From: Deltaproteobacteria bacterium
GTDB taxonomy: Bacteria; Bdellovibrionota; UBA1018; UBA923
Assembly (NCBI GenBank): GCA_016194725.1
Contig: JACQAW010000273.1
Span: 1-11,130, forward strand
Direction of reading: 5' to 3'
DNA length: 11,130 nucleotides
How positions within the stretch are numbered: position 1 is the first letter of the stretch; each line of letters starts with the position of its first letter. A program made the position numbers and the translations under genes. The notes under the pieces were generated by a model that was not told the DNA's origin, did not search any database, and was given only the letters and a program-made list of their open reading frames with translations. Below are positions 1 to 6,133 of the stretch, in pieces.

Positions 1-788
1 GAGTTGATCGTGTAGGCCGAGACGTCGTGGGTCGTACCGTTCACTGCATAGGCAAATTTGCCCAGAGGATCCACTGCGACACTGAATGGGTTCGTTCCCG
101 CCGTAAACGGCGAACCGGAAACCGCCGCGAGAGCTCCGGTGCTGGTGTTGATCGTATAGGCCGAGACGTCGTTGGAGCCCTGGTTCGCAACGTAAATGAA
201 ATAGTTGAAATTCGGCGTGGTTCCCGATCCCACGCAGGTCAGGTCTTGAGGCGTCGTGCTCGAGAAGGTGATGGGCACCGTTATCGTGGCGTTTTGAACG
301 ATACTCTGGGTTACCCCACCCAAAAAATAGCCTGTGAAGTTGCCGGTCGCCGGGCCGCCACACATCGTCGGTGTCGGAAAAAAACCGTATACATCTATAC
401 CACGATCGATACCGGCGGTCAGATCGAGCTCGATAGTGGCGCCACGCGCTGCCGCACTTGACACCAGCCCGCTGCCACGGCCATGCATATTATCCGCGGA
501 ACTGCATCCCGACGCGAATCGATTGTTAGCGTCGATGTTGACGCCGGTGACGTTCACGGCAAAACAATTGAAATCCGAAGTCGAGCTCGGGCCCGACAAG
601 ATTCCGAATGATGCGCCGATCTCGTCGAACAAGCCCTGCGCCACCTTATCCTTGTTGAGGCGATCATCAATGACGATGCGAACCTTACCCGGTTTTGGCG
701 TCTCAAGTGAGCAGGAAGCAGCAAGAACGACGAGCACCAGTGAAGACGCCAATCGAGAAGTGTTATGGTGTAGGCTGTTTAACCGCAT
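1..788 (-). CDS. Secreted lipoprotein with C-terminal beta-propeller (YVTN/lactonase-like) repeats, partial
   Basis: This reading frame is open from an ATG at 788 down to the left edge, giving 262 residues with the 3' end missing. Residues 1-26 form a lipoprotein signal peptide: basic start, hydrophobic SLVLVVLAA stretch, and a lipobox ending in Cys26 (LAASC). A domain of about 170 residues follows with cysteines at 75, 95, 143 and 185, which I do not recognise. From residue 197 the sequence becomes propeller-like: FIYVANQGSNDVSAYTIN, then GSPFTAGTNPFSVAVDPLGKF, then a second AYAVNGTTHDVSAYTIN. That is typical of YVTN/7-bladed lactonase-fold proteins. Blades repeat every 48 residues, and more should lie beyond the edge. 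The likely location is the periplasm or outer membrane as a lipid-anchored protein. Enzyme activity cannot be claimed, because this repeat is also common in non-enzymatic surface proteins. No clear Shine-Dalgarno precedes the ATG. Confidence 0.85.
   Translation of the reverse strand, partial: MRLNSLHHNTSRLASSLVLVVLAASCSLETPKPGKVRIVIDDRLNKDKVAQGLFDEIGASFGILSGPSSTSDFNCFAVNVTGVNIDANNRFASGCSSADNMHGRGSGLVSSAAARGATIELDLTAGIDRGIDVYGFFPTPTMCGGPATGNFTGYFLGGVTQSIVQNATITVPITFSSTTPQDLTCVGSGTTPNFNYFIYVANQGSNDVSAYTINTSTGALAAVSGSPFTAGTNPFSVAVDPLGKFAYAVNGTTHDVSAYTIN
3..172 (-). repeat. Two near-identical 26-base repeats, period 144 bases, within propeller blades
   Basis: Bases 3-28 and 147-172 differ at a single position and encode the same blade strand (DVSAYTIN) of the lipoprotein. 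The 144-base spacing equals one 48-residue blade. The repeat probably continues to the left of the window. Confidence 0.8.
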
Positions 789-1079
789 ATTTTCGCTCGC
801 TTAAAGTAGAGTATGCGGGCTTTCAAAACAACGGTTTTCTTTCCATGAGACGCCGAACTTGGCGACAGTTGTCAAACGTTCCGACTTTTCTCGCTCCCGC
901 TCAGGTGAATCCACAAAGGATTCAGTATCTGTATCGATTCATTGACGCAATGCCGACCTTTCCGCTATTGAACGCCAATAAGTCCAATTTGGCCGCTATG
1001 GTAACAAAGCCCTGAGCTGATTGCTTCAGGTCGGCATCTGCACTTGCCGAAATACAATTCATTCCCGTAGATTGCTTTC
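789..1079. other. Divergent intergenic region (291 bases)
   Basis: This stretch separates the minus-strand lipoprotein from the plus-strand acetyltransferase, so it should hold both promoters. I see no convincing protein gene: a 57-codon frame opening at ATG 844 has no ribosome binding site and no recognisable features. A TTGACA hexamer on the minus strand at 870-875 lacks a matching -10. A weak alternative (TTGTTT, 17 bases, TACTTT) lies closer to the lipoprotein start. Neither is strong enough to call. Confidence 0.5.
906..924. repeat. Small perfect inverted repeat (7-bp stem, 5-base loop)
   Basis: TGAATCC and GGATTCA flank the loop ACAAA in the middle of the divergent intergenic region. 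No T-run follows on either strand, so it is not a typical terminator. It could be an operator or a chance hairpin. Confidence 0.4.
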
Positions 1080-1589
1080 GTGGAACATAAGTCCCCAGCG
1101 AAGATTAAGATTCGGGAAATCAATCCCGAGTCGCAAGCTGAAGTTTCCCTCGTTGCCCTGCGCATGCGACTGACCCTCATTGAACGAGTGGGCGAGGAAA
1201 AGGCGACGGCGATGTATTCCCTGGACTGGCTCGTGAATCGGGTGCTTTGGCATCTCGATCCCAGCCAAACCACCGCCAAGGTTTTTCTGGCCGAGGACCG
1301 GGACGGCCGGGTTGTTGCTCATGCGATTGCCCGAATTGAGCGTGATGAAAATGGGCGGGCATTCGGGTATTTTTCCACGATTTATGTTGAGCCTCTTTTG
1401 AGAAACCAGGGGCTGGCGACAAGCCTGCTTTTGAAGGTCGAATCCTGGTTAAGCGAGATGAAGATGCCGAAGATCATCTACAATACGGCAGCGAACCACG
1501 AGAAGTTGATTCGTCTGTTTGGGCGGCACGGGTACAGCGTCACCCATCGCGAATCGGAGATGGTTCAGCTCACCAAACAACTGCATTGA
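1080..1589 (+). CDS. GNAT family N-acetyltransferase
   Basis: The 169-residue product has the size and layout of a single-domain GNAT enzyme, which moves an acetyl group from acetyl-CoA to an amine. Residues 66-104 read as the central beta strands (AKVFLAEDRDGRVVAHAIARI, then GYFSTIYVEP). The acetyl-CoA pyrophosphate-binding motif A follows at 104-124, with RNQGLA at 108-113 matching Q/R-x-x-G-x-G/A, Ala taking the place of the last Gly. Motif B is around 137-153 (NHEKLIRLFGRHGYSV). The substrate cannot be told. The frame starts at GTG 1080 without a clear ribosome binding site. It gives full GNAT length, so I keep it, but a later start is possible. It is the first gene of a same-strand cluster with a second GNAT and a membrane methyltransferase-like gene. 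Confidence 0.85.
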   Translation: MEHKSPAKIKIREINPESQAEVSLVALRMRLTLIERVGEEKATAMYSLDWLVNRVLWHLDPSQTTAKVFLAEDRDGRVVAHAIARIERDENGRAFGYFSTIYVEPLLRNQGLATSLLLKVESWLSEMKMPKIIYNTAANHEKLIRLFGRHGYSVTHRESEMVQLTKQLH

Positions 1590-1596
1590 GGAGTAA

Positions 1597-1665
1597 ATGG
1601 ACGATAGCGACTTTGAAGGAACTCTGGTGCTGGAAAGAATGGCAGCCGCGGAAGGAAGGCACTGA
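1597..1665 (+). CDS. Short 22-codon ORF with strong ribosome binding site; leader peptide or gene remnant
   Basis: The stop codon of the upstream acetyltransferase overlaps a GAGGAG sequence (1588-1593) that lies three bases before an ATG at 1597. The frame is MDDSDFEGTLVLERMAAAEGRH and ends at TGA 1663-1665, two bases before the TTG start of the next gene. The spacing suggests translational coupling to the downstream GNAT gene. The ending LERMAAAEGRH resembles the N-terminus of a group of class I SAM-dependent methyltransferases that continue with HWW, so this could be the stump of a lost gene. That likeness is short and from memory. Whether a peptide is made is unknown. Confidence 0.35.
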   Translation: MDDSDFEGTLVLERMAAAEGRH

Positions 1666-1667
1666 CT

Positions 1668-2117
1668 TTGCCTGGTGACATGTCGATAAGAGTCGTCAGA
1701 GTTGCCGTAGAACGGACGCTGGCCCTGCGTCAGGCGGTACTGCGCCCATTGCTGCGCCCCGAAAACCTGCTTCACCCCTGGGATAGCCTTCCCACAACTG
1801 CGCATTTCGGTGCGTTCGTGGAAAATGAGCTGGTGGGCGTGGCCACCTTTGTGGAGTCATCGCGAACCGGAAGCGTGAGGGAGTGGCGGCTGCGTGGAAT
1901 GGCCGCAGCCCCCGAATTCAGGGGGCGCGGTATCGGCCGCGCATTGATTGACGCAGGACGTGCATTCGTGGCGGGTTCAGGCGGAAGCGCGATCTGGTGC
2001 CATGGGCGGGAATCGGCTCGTCAATTTTACGAGAAGCTCGGCTTTGTCGTGTGCAGCGACCGTTTTGAAGACCCGGTGTCGGGACTGCACTTCGTGATGG
2101 AATCCACGCTGTTTTGA
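1668..2117 (+). CDS. GNAT family N-acetyltransferase
   Basis: A second single-domain acetyltransferase, 149 residues from the TTG start. Motif A is textbook: MAAAPEFRGRGIGRALIDAG, with RGRGIG at 85-90 forming the acetyl-CoA pyrophosphate loop. Motif B (ESARQFYEKLGF, 115-126) carries the Tyr often used as general acid. The N-terminal LRQAVLRPLLRPENL pattern followed by AHFGAFVENELVGVATF is typical of one widespread GNAT subgroup whose substrates are mostly unknown. Start choice: a GGAAGGAAGG ribosome binding site at 1650-1659 sits eight bases before TTG 1668, while ATG 1680 (MSIRVVRV) is 20 bases away from it. I prefer TTG, with ATG 1680 as the alternative. It follows the 22-codon ORF by two bases and precedes the membrane methyltransferase-like gene by about 46 bases. 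Confidence 0.88.
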   Translation: MPGDMSIRVVRVAVERTLALRQAVLRPLLRPENLLHPWDSLPTTAHFGAFVENELVGVATFVESSRTGSVREWRLRGMAAAPEFRGRGIGRALIDAGRAFVAGSGGSAIWCHGRESARQFYEKLGFVVCSDRFEDPVSGLHFVMESTLF

Positions 2118-2163
2118 GCGGCCACCTTTGACAAGAATCGAGGTGTTCTGTAAGCCTGAAGTT

Positions 2164-2748
2164 ATGAGCCACTGGTTTGGTTATGCGCTTTTCATTGCAG
2201 GAAATTTATCAGGAATCGCGATTCGCGTTCCGCACGACAGCCGAAACGGTAAAATTCGAGTCGTTGACGACCGCAAAGGCAAGCTCGAGATTTCACTTCT
2301 GGTGGTGATGTCCATCGCGGTTTTCATTCTGCCTGTTGTGGCTATGGCCACGCCGCTTTTGTCGTTTGCCGACTATGGTTTGTCGCCAGGAGCATTTGCA
2401 GCCGGTGTCTGCTGCTTTGCCCTGAACTTGTGGCTTTTCTATAAAGCGCACGCCGACCTGGGTACCAATTGGTCAGCAACGCTCCAGGTCCGTGAGGGCC
2501 ATTCGTTGATAACCAATGGCGTATACCGCAGCATTCGGCACCCCATGTACGCCGCGATTTACCTGCTAGCCCTTGCTCAGGCTTGCTTGCTGTCGAACTG
2601 GATTGCCGGCCCAGCGACGCTGGTGGCCTTTACGCTGATGTTTACGCTGCGAATGGGCCCCGAGGAAAAGATGATGGTCGATAAGTTTGGTGATGAGTAC
2701 CTTGCTTATGCGTCGCGTACGAAGCGGCTGGTTCCGGGAGTTTTTTGA
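2164..2748 (+). CDS. Isoprenylcysteine carboxyl methyltransferase-like (ICMT/PEMT family) integral membrane protein
   Basis: From ATG 2164 the product has 194 residues with hydrophobic segments at about 3-20, 45-68, 75-94 and a re-entrant pair at 130-163. The C-terminal signature is that of the ICMT/phospholipid methyltransferase superfamily: TNGVYRSIRHPMYAAIYL (118-134), with the RHPMY that helps bind S-adenosylmethionine, then a Glu pair (PEEKMM, 166-171) and FGDEYLAYASRTKRLVPG (175-192). Bacterial members methylate lipids, small molecules or unknown substrates in the inner membrane. A prenylated protein substrate should not be assumed. Earlier starts in frame exist (TTG 2128, GTG 2143), but the hydrophobic N-terminus begins right after ATG 2164. 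No start has a clear Shine-Dalgarno. It is the last gene of the acetyltransferase cluster and is followed 17 bases later by a long hairpin. Confidence 0.82.
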   Translation: MSHWFGYALFIAGNLSGIAIRVPHDSRNGKIRVVDDRKGKLEISLLVVMSIAVFILPVVAMATPLLSFADYGLSPGAFAAGVCCFALNLWLFYKAHADLGTNWSATLQVREGHSLITNGVYRSIRHPMYAAIYLLALAQACLLSNWIAGPATLVAFTLMFTLRMGPEEKMMVDKFGDEYLAYASRTKRLVPGVF

Positions 2749-2764
2749 TTCAGGGGGAAGGGGT

Positions 2765-2813
2765 GGGCGAGAGCTGTAGGGGTTAGGGGGTATAGGGGGT
2801 TCAGCTCTCGCCC
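2765..2813. terminator. 12-bp perfect hairpin with G-run loop; possible transcription terminator or G-quadruplex element
   Basis: GGGCGAGAGCTG (2765-2776) and CAGCTCTCGCCC (2802-2813) form a perfect stem around a 25-base loop. The loop holds three imperfect copies of TAGGGG(G)T. It lies just after the stop codon of the methyltransferase-like gene, where a terminator is expected, but no T-run follows the stem. Further G-runs just upstream (2753-2757, 2760-2763) make a G-quadruplex possible. Confidence 0.55.
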
Positions 2814-3194
2814 TTGGAATCTAGTGACTACTATCTATTTCAAGTCTGATGCCATCCGGCACGCGCGTGAAATCGCGCACTTAAAGGGTGCTTGTTTTTA
2901 AGCACCGTCAAGACGCTTTGACAGGCGTCGAAGTTTTTCGCACGGATGTGAGCAGCTCACCGACGATGCGTGGATTGGCCACGAAAGGTTGGGCAGCCGT
3001 CTAATCTCTCATAGAGATCTCACCGGCCAGCTCGGCTTGTGCGCACAGTTTACTGCCCGGTCAGGTCTCGAAATATCTTTAGCCTCTTCAGGGGGTTGCG
3101 CGCGCCAGCGTGCCCTGACCCCGAACTGCGCTCGGGCACGGTACTTGAAATATCCTGTCGCAAGAGAGCTTTAAATCAATACAGGAGAGGTTGC
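2814..3194. other. Long intergenic/5' leader region rich in small inverted repeats
   Basis: No supported protein gene lies between the G-run hairpin and the barrel gene at 3195. The stretch contains inverted repeats: GCGCG/CGCGC at 2863-2878, GGTGCTT/AAGCACC at 2887-2906 around a T-rich loop, GACGC/GCGTC at 2912-2929 followed by a TTTTT at 2934-2938, GGTCAGG (3059-3065) with CCTGACC (3114-3120), and CGTGCCC (3109-3115) with GGGCACG (3134-3140). The last two are mutually compatible only in part, so alternative folds are possible. It may be a structured leader, a small RNA or simply the promoter region. No known riboswitch class was recognised. Confidence 0.45.
2912..2938 (+). terminator. Weak rho-independent terminator candidate
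   Basis: GACGC and GCGTC form a 5-bp stem with an 8-base loop, followed after four bases by TTTTT. It could end a transcript coming from the acetyltransferase/methyltransferase cluster. The stem is short, so this is a candidate only. Confidence 0.35.
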
Positions 3195-4061
3195 ATGTTT
3201 TTATTCAAGCCAGGTTCACTGGTTCTGTCGTTCACCATTATCGCGTCGGTATTTTTAGTGTGCGTGAGTGCATCCGCAGTTGCCGATGAAGATGGTTCTT
3301 ACAATCGGTTTACGATCACGGGTAGCGGCATCGCTGGCCATGACTCTGGCGCAAGCACCGGCTACGGCGCTACGGGAGGCGTGCGTTATGAAGGTCGCGA
3401 TGCAATACTTGGCGCCGAAGGCGCAATTGGTGGCGATCTGGGTAGCGTGGGTGGCCGTACGGTGGGCAGTATGGATGCCAATGTCGGCGGTGGCACGGAC
3501 AGCATCGCTGGCCATTTCGGTATCGAACACCGTTCCACGACCGCTATGAATCACGGCGACTTTTACGGCGATCTTGTTTTGAGTAATCGGAATGGCAAGG
3601 GCAGCACCAACCTCAGATTGGCTGCAATTGGCTGGCACAACGACCGAAATACAGGTCTGACCGCCGCCTATTCCGGCATCAGCGCAATGGAGCGGCAACA
3701 GTTTGGCAGCATCGTCGATCTGTCGTTGAAAGTCGAAGCGGGCTTGCTCTACGGAGTTTCAAAAGACAAGACGACCTCGCAAAGCGAAGATACCCAGGTC
3801 TCCCCAACCACTATTGTCGATACGTTGACCACGACGCTCGTTACTCCTGGTCTTGATCAACAGGGCGCGGGAACTTATTTTTCCACCGGCGCCGGAGCCA
3901 GTTTTCACCTGGGTGAAAATGTCCGCATCGGAGTCAGCGCCGTTGTCGATTATGCGGACTACAAAACCGTGGAAACTTATCTCGACAACAGCACGGCAAA
4001 CCCGAAAGACAATCGTCAGCTGAGCGTTACCGGAAAGAGCAGCCTCGAAGTCGTATTCTGA
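3195..4061 (+). CDS. Predicted outer-membrane beta-barrel protein, function unknown
   Basis: The 288-residue product begins with a Sec signal peptide (hydrophobic core SLVLSFTIIASVFLVCV, likely cut at about 28-30, before DEDGSYNRF). The rest is rich in Gly, Ser and Thr with alternating polar and hydrophobic residues, as in amphipathic strands: YGATGGVRYEGRDAILGAEG, GDFYGDLVLSNRNG, VDLSLKVEAGLLYGVSKDK, GAGASFHLGENVRIGVSAVV. It ends in Phe (SSLEVVF), as many outer-membrane barrels do. No enzyme motif was seen. Start: AGGAGAGG at 3182-3189 lies five bases before ATG 3195. The frame is open further upstream, but that part has no signal sequence and no ribosome binding site. The 116-base gap to the next gene on the same strand would allow cotranscription. 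Confidence 0.8.
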   Translation: MFLFKPGSLVLSFTIIASVFLVCVSASAVADEDGSYNRFTITGSGIAGHDSGASTGYGATGGVRYEGRDAILGAEGAIGGDLGSVGGRTVGSMDANVGGGTDSIAGHFGIEHRSTTAMNHGDFYGDLVLSNRNGKGSTNLRLAAIGWHNDRNTGLTAAYSGISAMERQQFGSIVDLSLKVEAGLLYGVSKDKTTSQSEDTQVSPTTIVDTLTTTLVTPGLDQQGAGTYFSTGAGASFHLGENVRIGVSAVVDYADYKTVETYLDNSTANPKDNRQLSVTGKSSLEVVF

Positions 4062-4154
4062 GGCGGGGAACAGGCTGCTTGGGCGCAAGACCATATGCCG
4101 AGCTGCCGCCGCCGGCCTGATTGTTTTTGGCTTTTGGTTTGCAGCGTTATTGAG

Positions 4155-4173
4155 CCGGGAAAAGGGGGCCCGG
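4155..4173 (+). other. Hairpin that presents the ribosome binding site of the next ORF in its loop
   Basis: CCGGG and CCCGG enclose AAAAGGGGG, which reads as a Shine-Dalgarno eight bases before ATG 4177. The stem is only 5 bp. It might affect translation of the acidic ORF, or end the upstream transcript. Confidence 0.3.
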
Positions 4174-4176
4174 TTT

Positions 4177-4581
4177 ATGAGCAAGCGACCAATTCCATTA
4201 AGACAGGATTGCATCCATCAGCCGACCGCCAGTGAGCCCTGCCCAGCGGGATCGCTCAGGCAGCAGCTGGATATGTGCGAAACAGGGAACCTGCGAGGCG
4301 AGGAAATCCTGTATTCTCACGGCATACCTTCGCGCGATCACGAAGTTCATCGTGAGCTGGACCCGGAATTGATGGAGTCCAATTTTCATGTCGACCTTTC
4401 GGAAGACAATCGGGAAGGCGATGAGGAAACCGGTGACGAGCATACGGCTGGGTTGCAGGGCGACGAGCAGCAGGAGCTGCAATATGATACCGAGTTCGGC
4501 GAGTCCGATGCCGGCCTGCCTGGCGAGCTTACCAACAAGAATGCGCACTGCAATCCGTTGGCGCCCGGCCACCATTATTGA
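4177..4581 (+). CDS. Acidic hypothetical protein
   Basis: I do not recognise this 134-residue product. It starts MSKRPIPLRQDC, carries cysteines near 11, 22 and 34, and has a strongly acidic, Glu/Asp/Gln-rich middle and end (for example EDNREGDEETGDEH and QGDEQQELQYDTEFGESDAG). It is probably largely disordered. In favour of coding: AAAGGGGG eight bases before ATG 4177, a purine-rich first and GC-rich third codon position, and a tidy convergent arrangement with the cytochrome gene, whose stop lies nine bases beyond this one. The frame is also open upstream to 4024, and the codons between 4075 and 4176 would encode a membrane helix, but no ATG, GTG or TTG precedes it. An opposing minus-strand frame covers the same stretch, and I judged it to be a shadow. 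Confidence 0.5.
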   Translation: MSKRPIPLRQDCIHQPTASEPCPAGSLRQQLDMCETGNLRGEEILYSHGIPSRDHEVHRELDPELMESNFHVDLSEDNREGDEETGDEHTAGLQGDEQQELQYDTEFGESDAGLPGELTNKNAHCNPLAPGHHY

Positions 4582-4590
4582 GCAGGAGTA

Positions 4591-4893
4591 TCAATCAGGC
4601 GGGTTATCGCGGCCGTAGTTTTTGGAGAGATATTCCACGATGGTGGCGGCTTCGTCCGGGTTTATTGGCGCACCCATGGCTTTGATCATTTTGCGGACCT
4701 CGGCATCCCAGCCCTTGCGGTCCAGAAATTTTGAGTTCATGGGGATGTAATCCAGGCTATGGCAGGTGATGCATTTGGTCGCGACAAGATCGCGGCCGTT
4801 TGCATTTTTCAGCCGGAATGTGCTCTCGTCGGCGTGAGAAGGGGCAAGCGACAGCGCCGATAAAAATGCCAAAGACGTTGCAATCGTTGCCAT
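4591..4893 (-). CDS. sorB: Small c-type cytochrome, SorB-like subunit of sulfite dehydrogenase
   Basis: The 100-residue product has a Sec signal peptide (cut after SHA, residue 21) and a mature part of about 79 residues with a single haem c site, CITCH at 41-45. Met69 or Met73 in RKMIKAMGAP is a likely distal iron ligand. Size and sequence style (LVATKCITCHSLDYIPMNS, GWDAEVRKMIKAMGAPI, AATIVEYLSKNYG) fit the SorB subunit of sulfite:cytochrome c oxidoreductases, which takes electrons from the molybdenum subunit in the periplasm. It lies directly downstream of the SorA-like gene: the TGA of that gene overlaps the GAGGA ribosome binding site of this ATG, a sign of translational coupling. The SorB assignment rests mainly on this pairing. 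Confidence 0.9.
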   Translation of the reverse strand: MATIATSLAFLSALSLAPSHADESTFRLKNANGRDLVATKCITCHSLDYIPMNSKFLDRKGWDAEVRKMIKAMGAPINPDEAATIVEYLSKNYGRDNPPD

Positions 4894-4899
4894 GGTTCC

Positions 4900-6072
4900 T
4901 CAATCCGCCGTAACGATCAGGCTATGAATGACGTTGTTGTGATAGCCGGCGGGATTTGCCACAAGCTCGTTGCCTTGTGTCGCCCCGACGGAGTTTGTCG
5001 CCCGGGTCATGATGGTAAATGAGCCCGGCTGGGCAGGCGTGAATCGCGACGTGAACTGCCGCCACGAATATTTGCCGTAGTCCAGGCCAAGCGTGGCGAG
5101 CTGCCAGGTTTTGCCGCCGTCGCTCGAGAACTCGACTTTGGAAATTCCGTGACCGCCGTCCCATGCCAGACCTTTGATTTGAAACGCGTGCCCGGAGCGC
5201 AGGTGCTGATCTTCGCGAATGTTGGTGATGAGCGAGCTTACCGCGATTTCCGTGATCGGAACGCTGGTATCGGTTTCCTGGCCGGGCCAGTGCCCTTCTA
5301 CCGCCGGAAATTTTCCTTTGGGAATGCGATAGGCGGTTTTCATCCAGAACCCGTCAAAGGACTTTGAGACGATCTCGATCGAAACCACATGTTTCACCCA
5401 GTAAGTCGCCGTCCAGCCGGGTACTACGATACGTGCAGGAAAGCCCTGACTCTGATGAAGCGGTTTTCCATTCATCTCAAAGGCGATGATGGTGTTGTCG
5501 TCCAGGGCCTTCGCCAGCGGAATACTTTTCTTGAAGTCGGGAGTTTTGTCATTCACCGGGCCGTCGGCGCCGTCAAACACGACTTCAAGGGCTTCTTTCT
5601 TGATGCCCGCGCGCTCAAGCACGTCTCTAAGACGCACGCCTTTCCAGCGGGCATTGCCCATGGCCCCATTGGCCCATTGCACACCCGGTACGTGCGGGTT
5701 GAACAGGCCCCGCCGGTTGCCCGAGCAAAAGGCCAGCGCGGCCACTTCGACCTGCTTGAAGTCATGTTTCAGCTGGGCCGCGGTAAACGTTACCGGTTTG
5801 CCGGCAGCTTCGCCACCCACGGTGAGTCTCCAGATCTTTAGATTCAGCTTCGGAATGTCAGACAGATGGTAGCGCACGAAGAACTTGTCGTTGGGCGTGA
5901 AGACCTGATCGAAGTATTCAACCGGGCTTTCGTAGTTCGGCGGCCGATAGGTGCGCTTGATGAGCGGCTTTTTTCCAGGAAGAGTTTCGAGGGCCGACTC
6001 CTCGATGGCGCCCTGGGGAAGAGTGGGGGCAGCTACCGCTGTCAGTGCCACCAGAAGAAATAGGATTCGCAT
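4900..6072 (-). CDS. sorA: Molybdopterin-dependent sulfite dehydrogenase catalytic subunit, SorA-like
   Basis: This 390-residue protein has the sulfite oxidase fold in order: a signal peptide (MRILFLLVALTAVAAP), the molybdopterin domain (about 45-255) and the Mo-co dimerisation domain (about 265-390, with SKVEFSSDGGKTWQLA and FTIMTRATNSVGATQ). The molybdenum-binding Cys is 116 in AFCSGNRRG. Arg67 and His69 (FVRYHL), Arg121, and Tyr248 (MKTAYRIPK) have the same relative spacing as the active-site Arg, His, Arg and Tyr I recall for Starkeya SorA. The reaction expected is sulfite to sulfate, with electrons passed to the cytochrome encoded six bases downstream. Start: ATG 6072 begins a clean signal peptide. 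An upstream TTG at 6108 adds 12 residues that spoil it. Oddly, no twin-arginine motif is present, although this family is usually Tat-exported. Confidence 0.92.
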   Translation of the reverse strand: MRILFLLVALTAVAAPTLPQGAIEESALETLPGKKPLIKRTYRPPNYESPVEYFDQVFTPNDKFFVRYHLSDIPKLNLKIWRLTVGGEAAGKPVTFTAAQLKHDFKQVEVAALAFCSGNRRGLFNPHVPGVQWANGAMGNARWKGVRLRDVLERAGIKKEALEVVFDGADGPVNDKTPDFKKSIPLAKALDDNTIIAFEMNGKPLHQSQGFPARIVVPGWTATYWVKHVVSIEIVSKSFDGFWMKTAYRIPKGKFPAVEGHWPGQETDTSVPITEIAVSSLITNIREDQHLRSGHAFQIKGLAWDGGHGISKVEFSSDGGKTWQLATLGLDYGKYSWRQFTSRFTPAQPGSFTIMTRATNSVGATQGNELVANPAGYHNNVIHSLIVTAD

Positions 6073-6091
6073 GCCGAAATAAGAGCATCGA

Positions 6092-6097
6092 ATTATG
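6092..6097 (-). promoter_or_regulatory. Possible -10 element for the sorAB operon
   Basis: CATAAT on the minus strand lies 20 bases before ATG 6072 and would give a leader of roughly 13 bases. The -35 region is poor (CAGCAT at 17 bases), so an activator or a different promoter is possible. Confidence 0.3.
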
Positions 6098-6118
6098 GCA
6101 GAGGGCAATCGAAAATGC

Positions 6119-6127
6119 TGATATGCT
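6119..6127 (+). promoter_or_regulatory. Possible extended -10 element giving a leaderless transcript
   Basis: TGATATGCT matches the extended -10 layout TGnTATnnT. Transcription would begin about 6-7 bases downstream, at or next to ATG 6134. That fits the absence of a ribosome binding site. No good -35 is seen. Confidence 0.3.
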
Positions 6128-6133
6128 CACGGC

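Noticed and set aside
27..804. Plus-strand frames over the left end
   Set aside because: They are antisense to the lipoprotein gene, which shows a lipobox and clear propeller repeats.
844..1015. 57-codon plus-strand frame in the first intergenic region
   Set aside because: No ribosome binding site, no recognisable sequence features and a composition unlike the neighbouring genes.
2765..2813. Integron attC site or MITE explanation for the long hairpin
   Set aside because: No attC core sites, no flanking target duplication and no second copy within the window.
3039..3194. Upstream start for the barrel protein
   Set aside because: The added 52 residues are Arg/Cys-rich without a signal sequence, while ATG 3195 has a strong ribosome binding site and starts a signal peptide.
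4198..4575. Minus-strand 125-codon frame opposite the acidic ORF, with hydrophobic stretches
   Set aside because: Its hydrophobicity mirrors Glu/Gln/Asp codons read backwards. It would also lie just upstream of nothing related, and the plus frame has a ribosome binding site and better codon-position composition.
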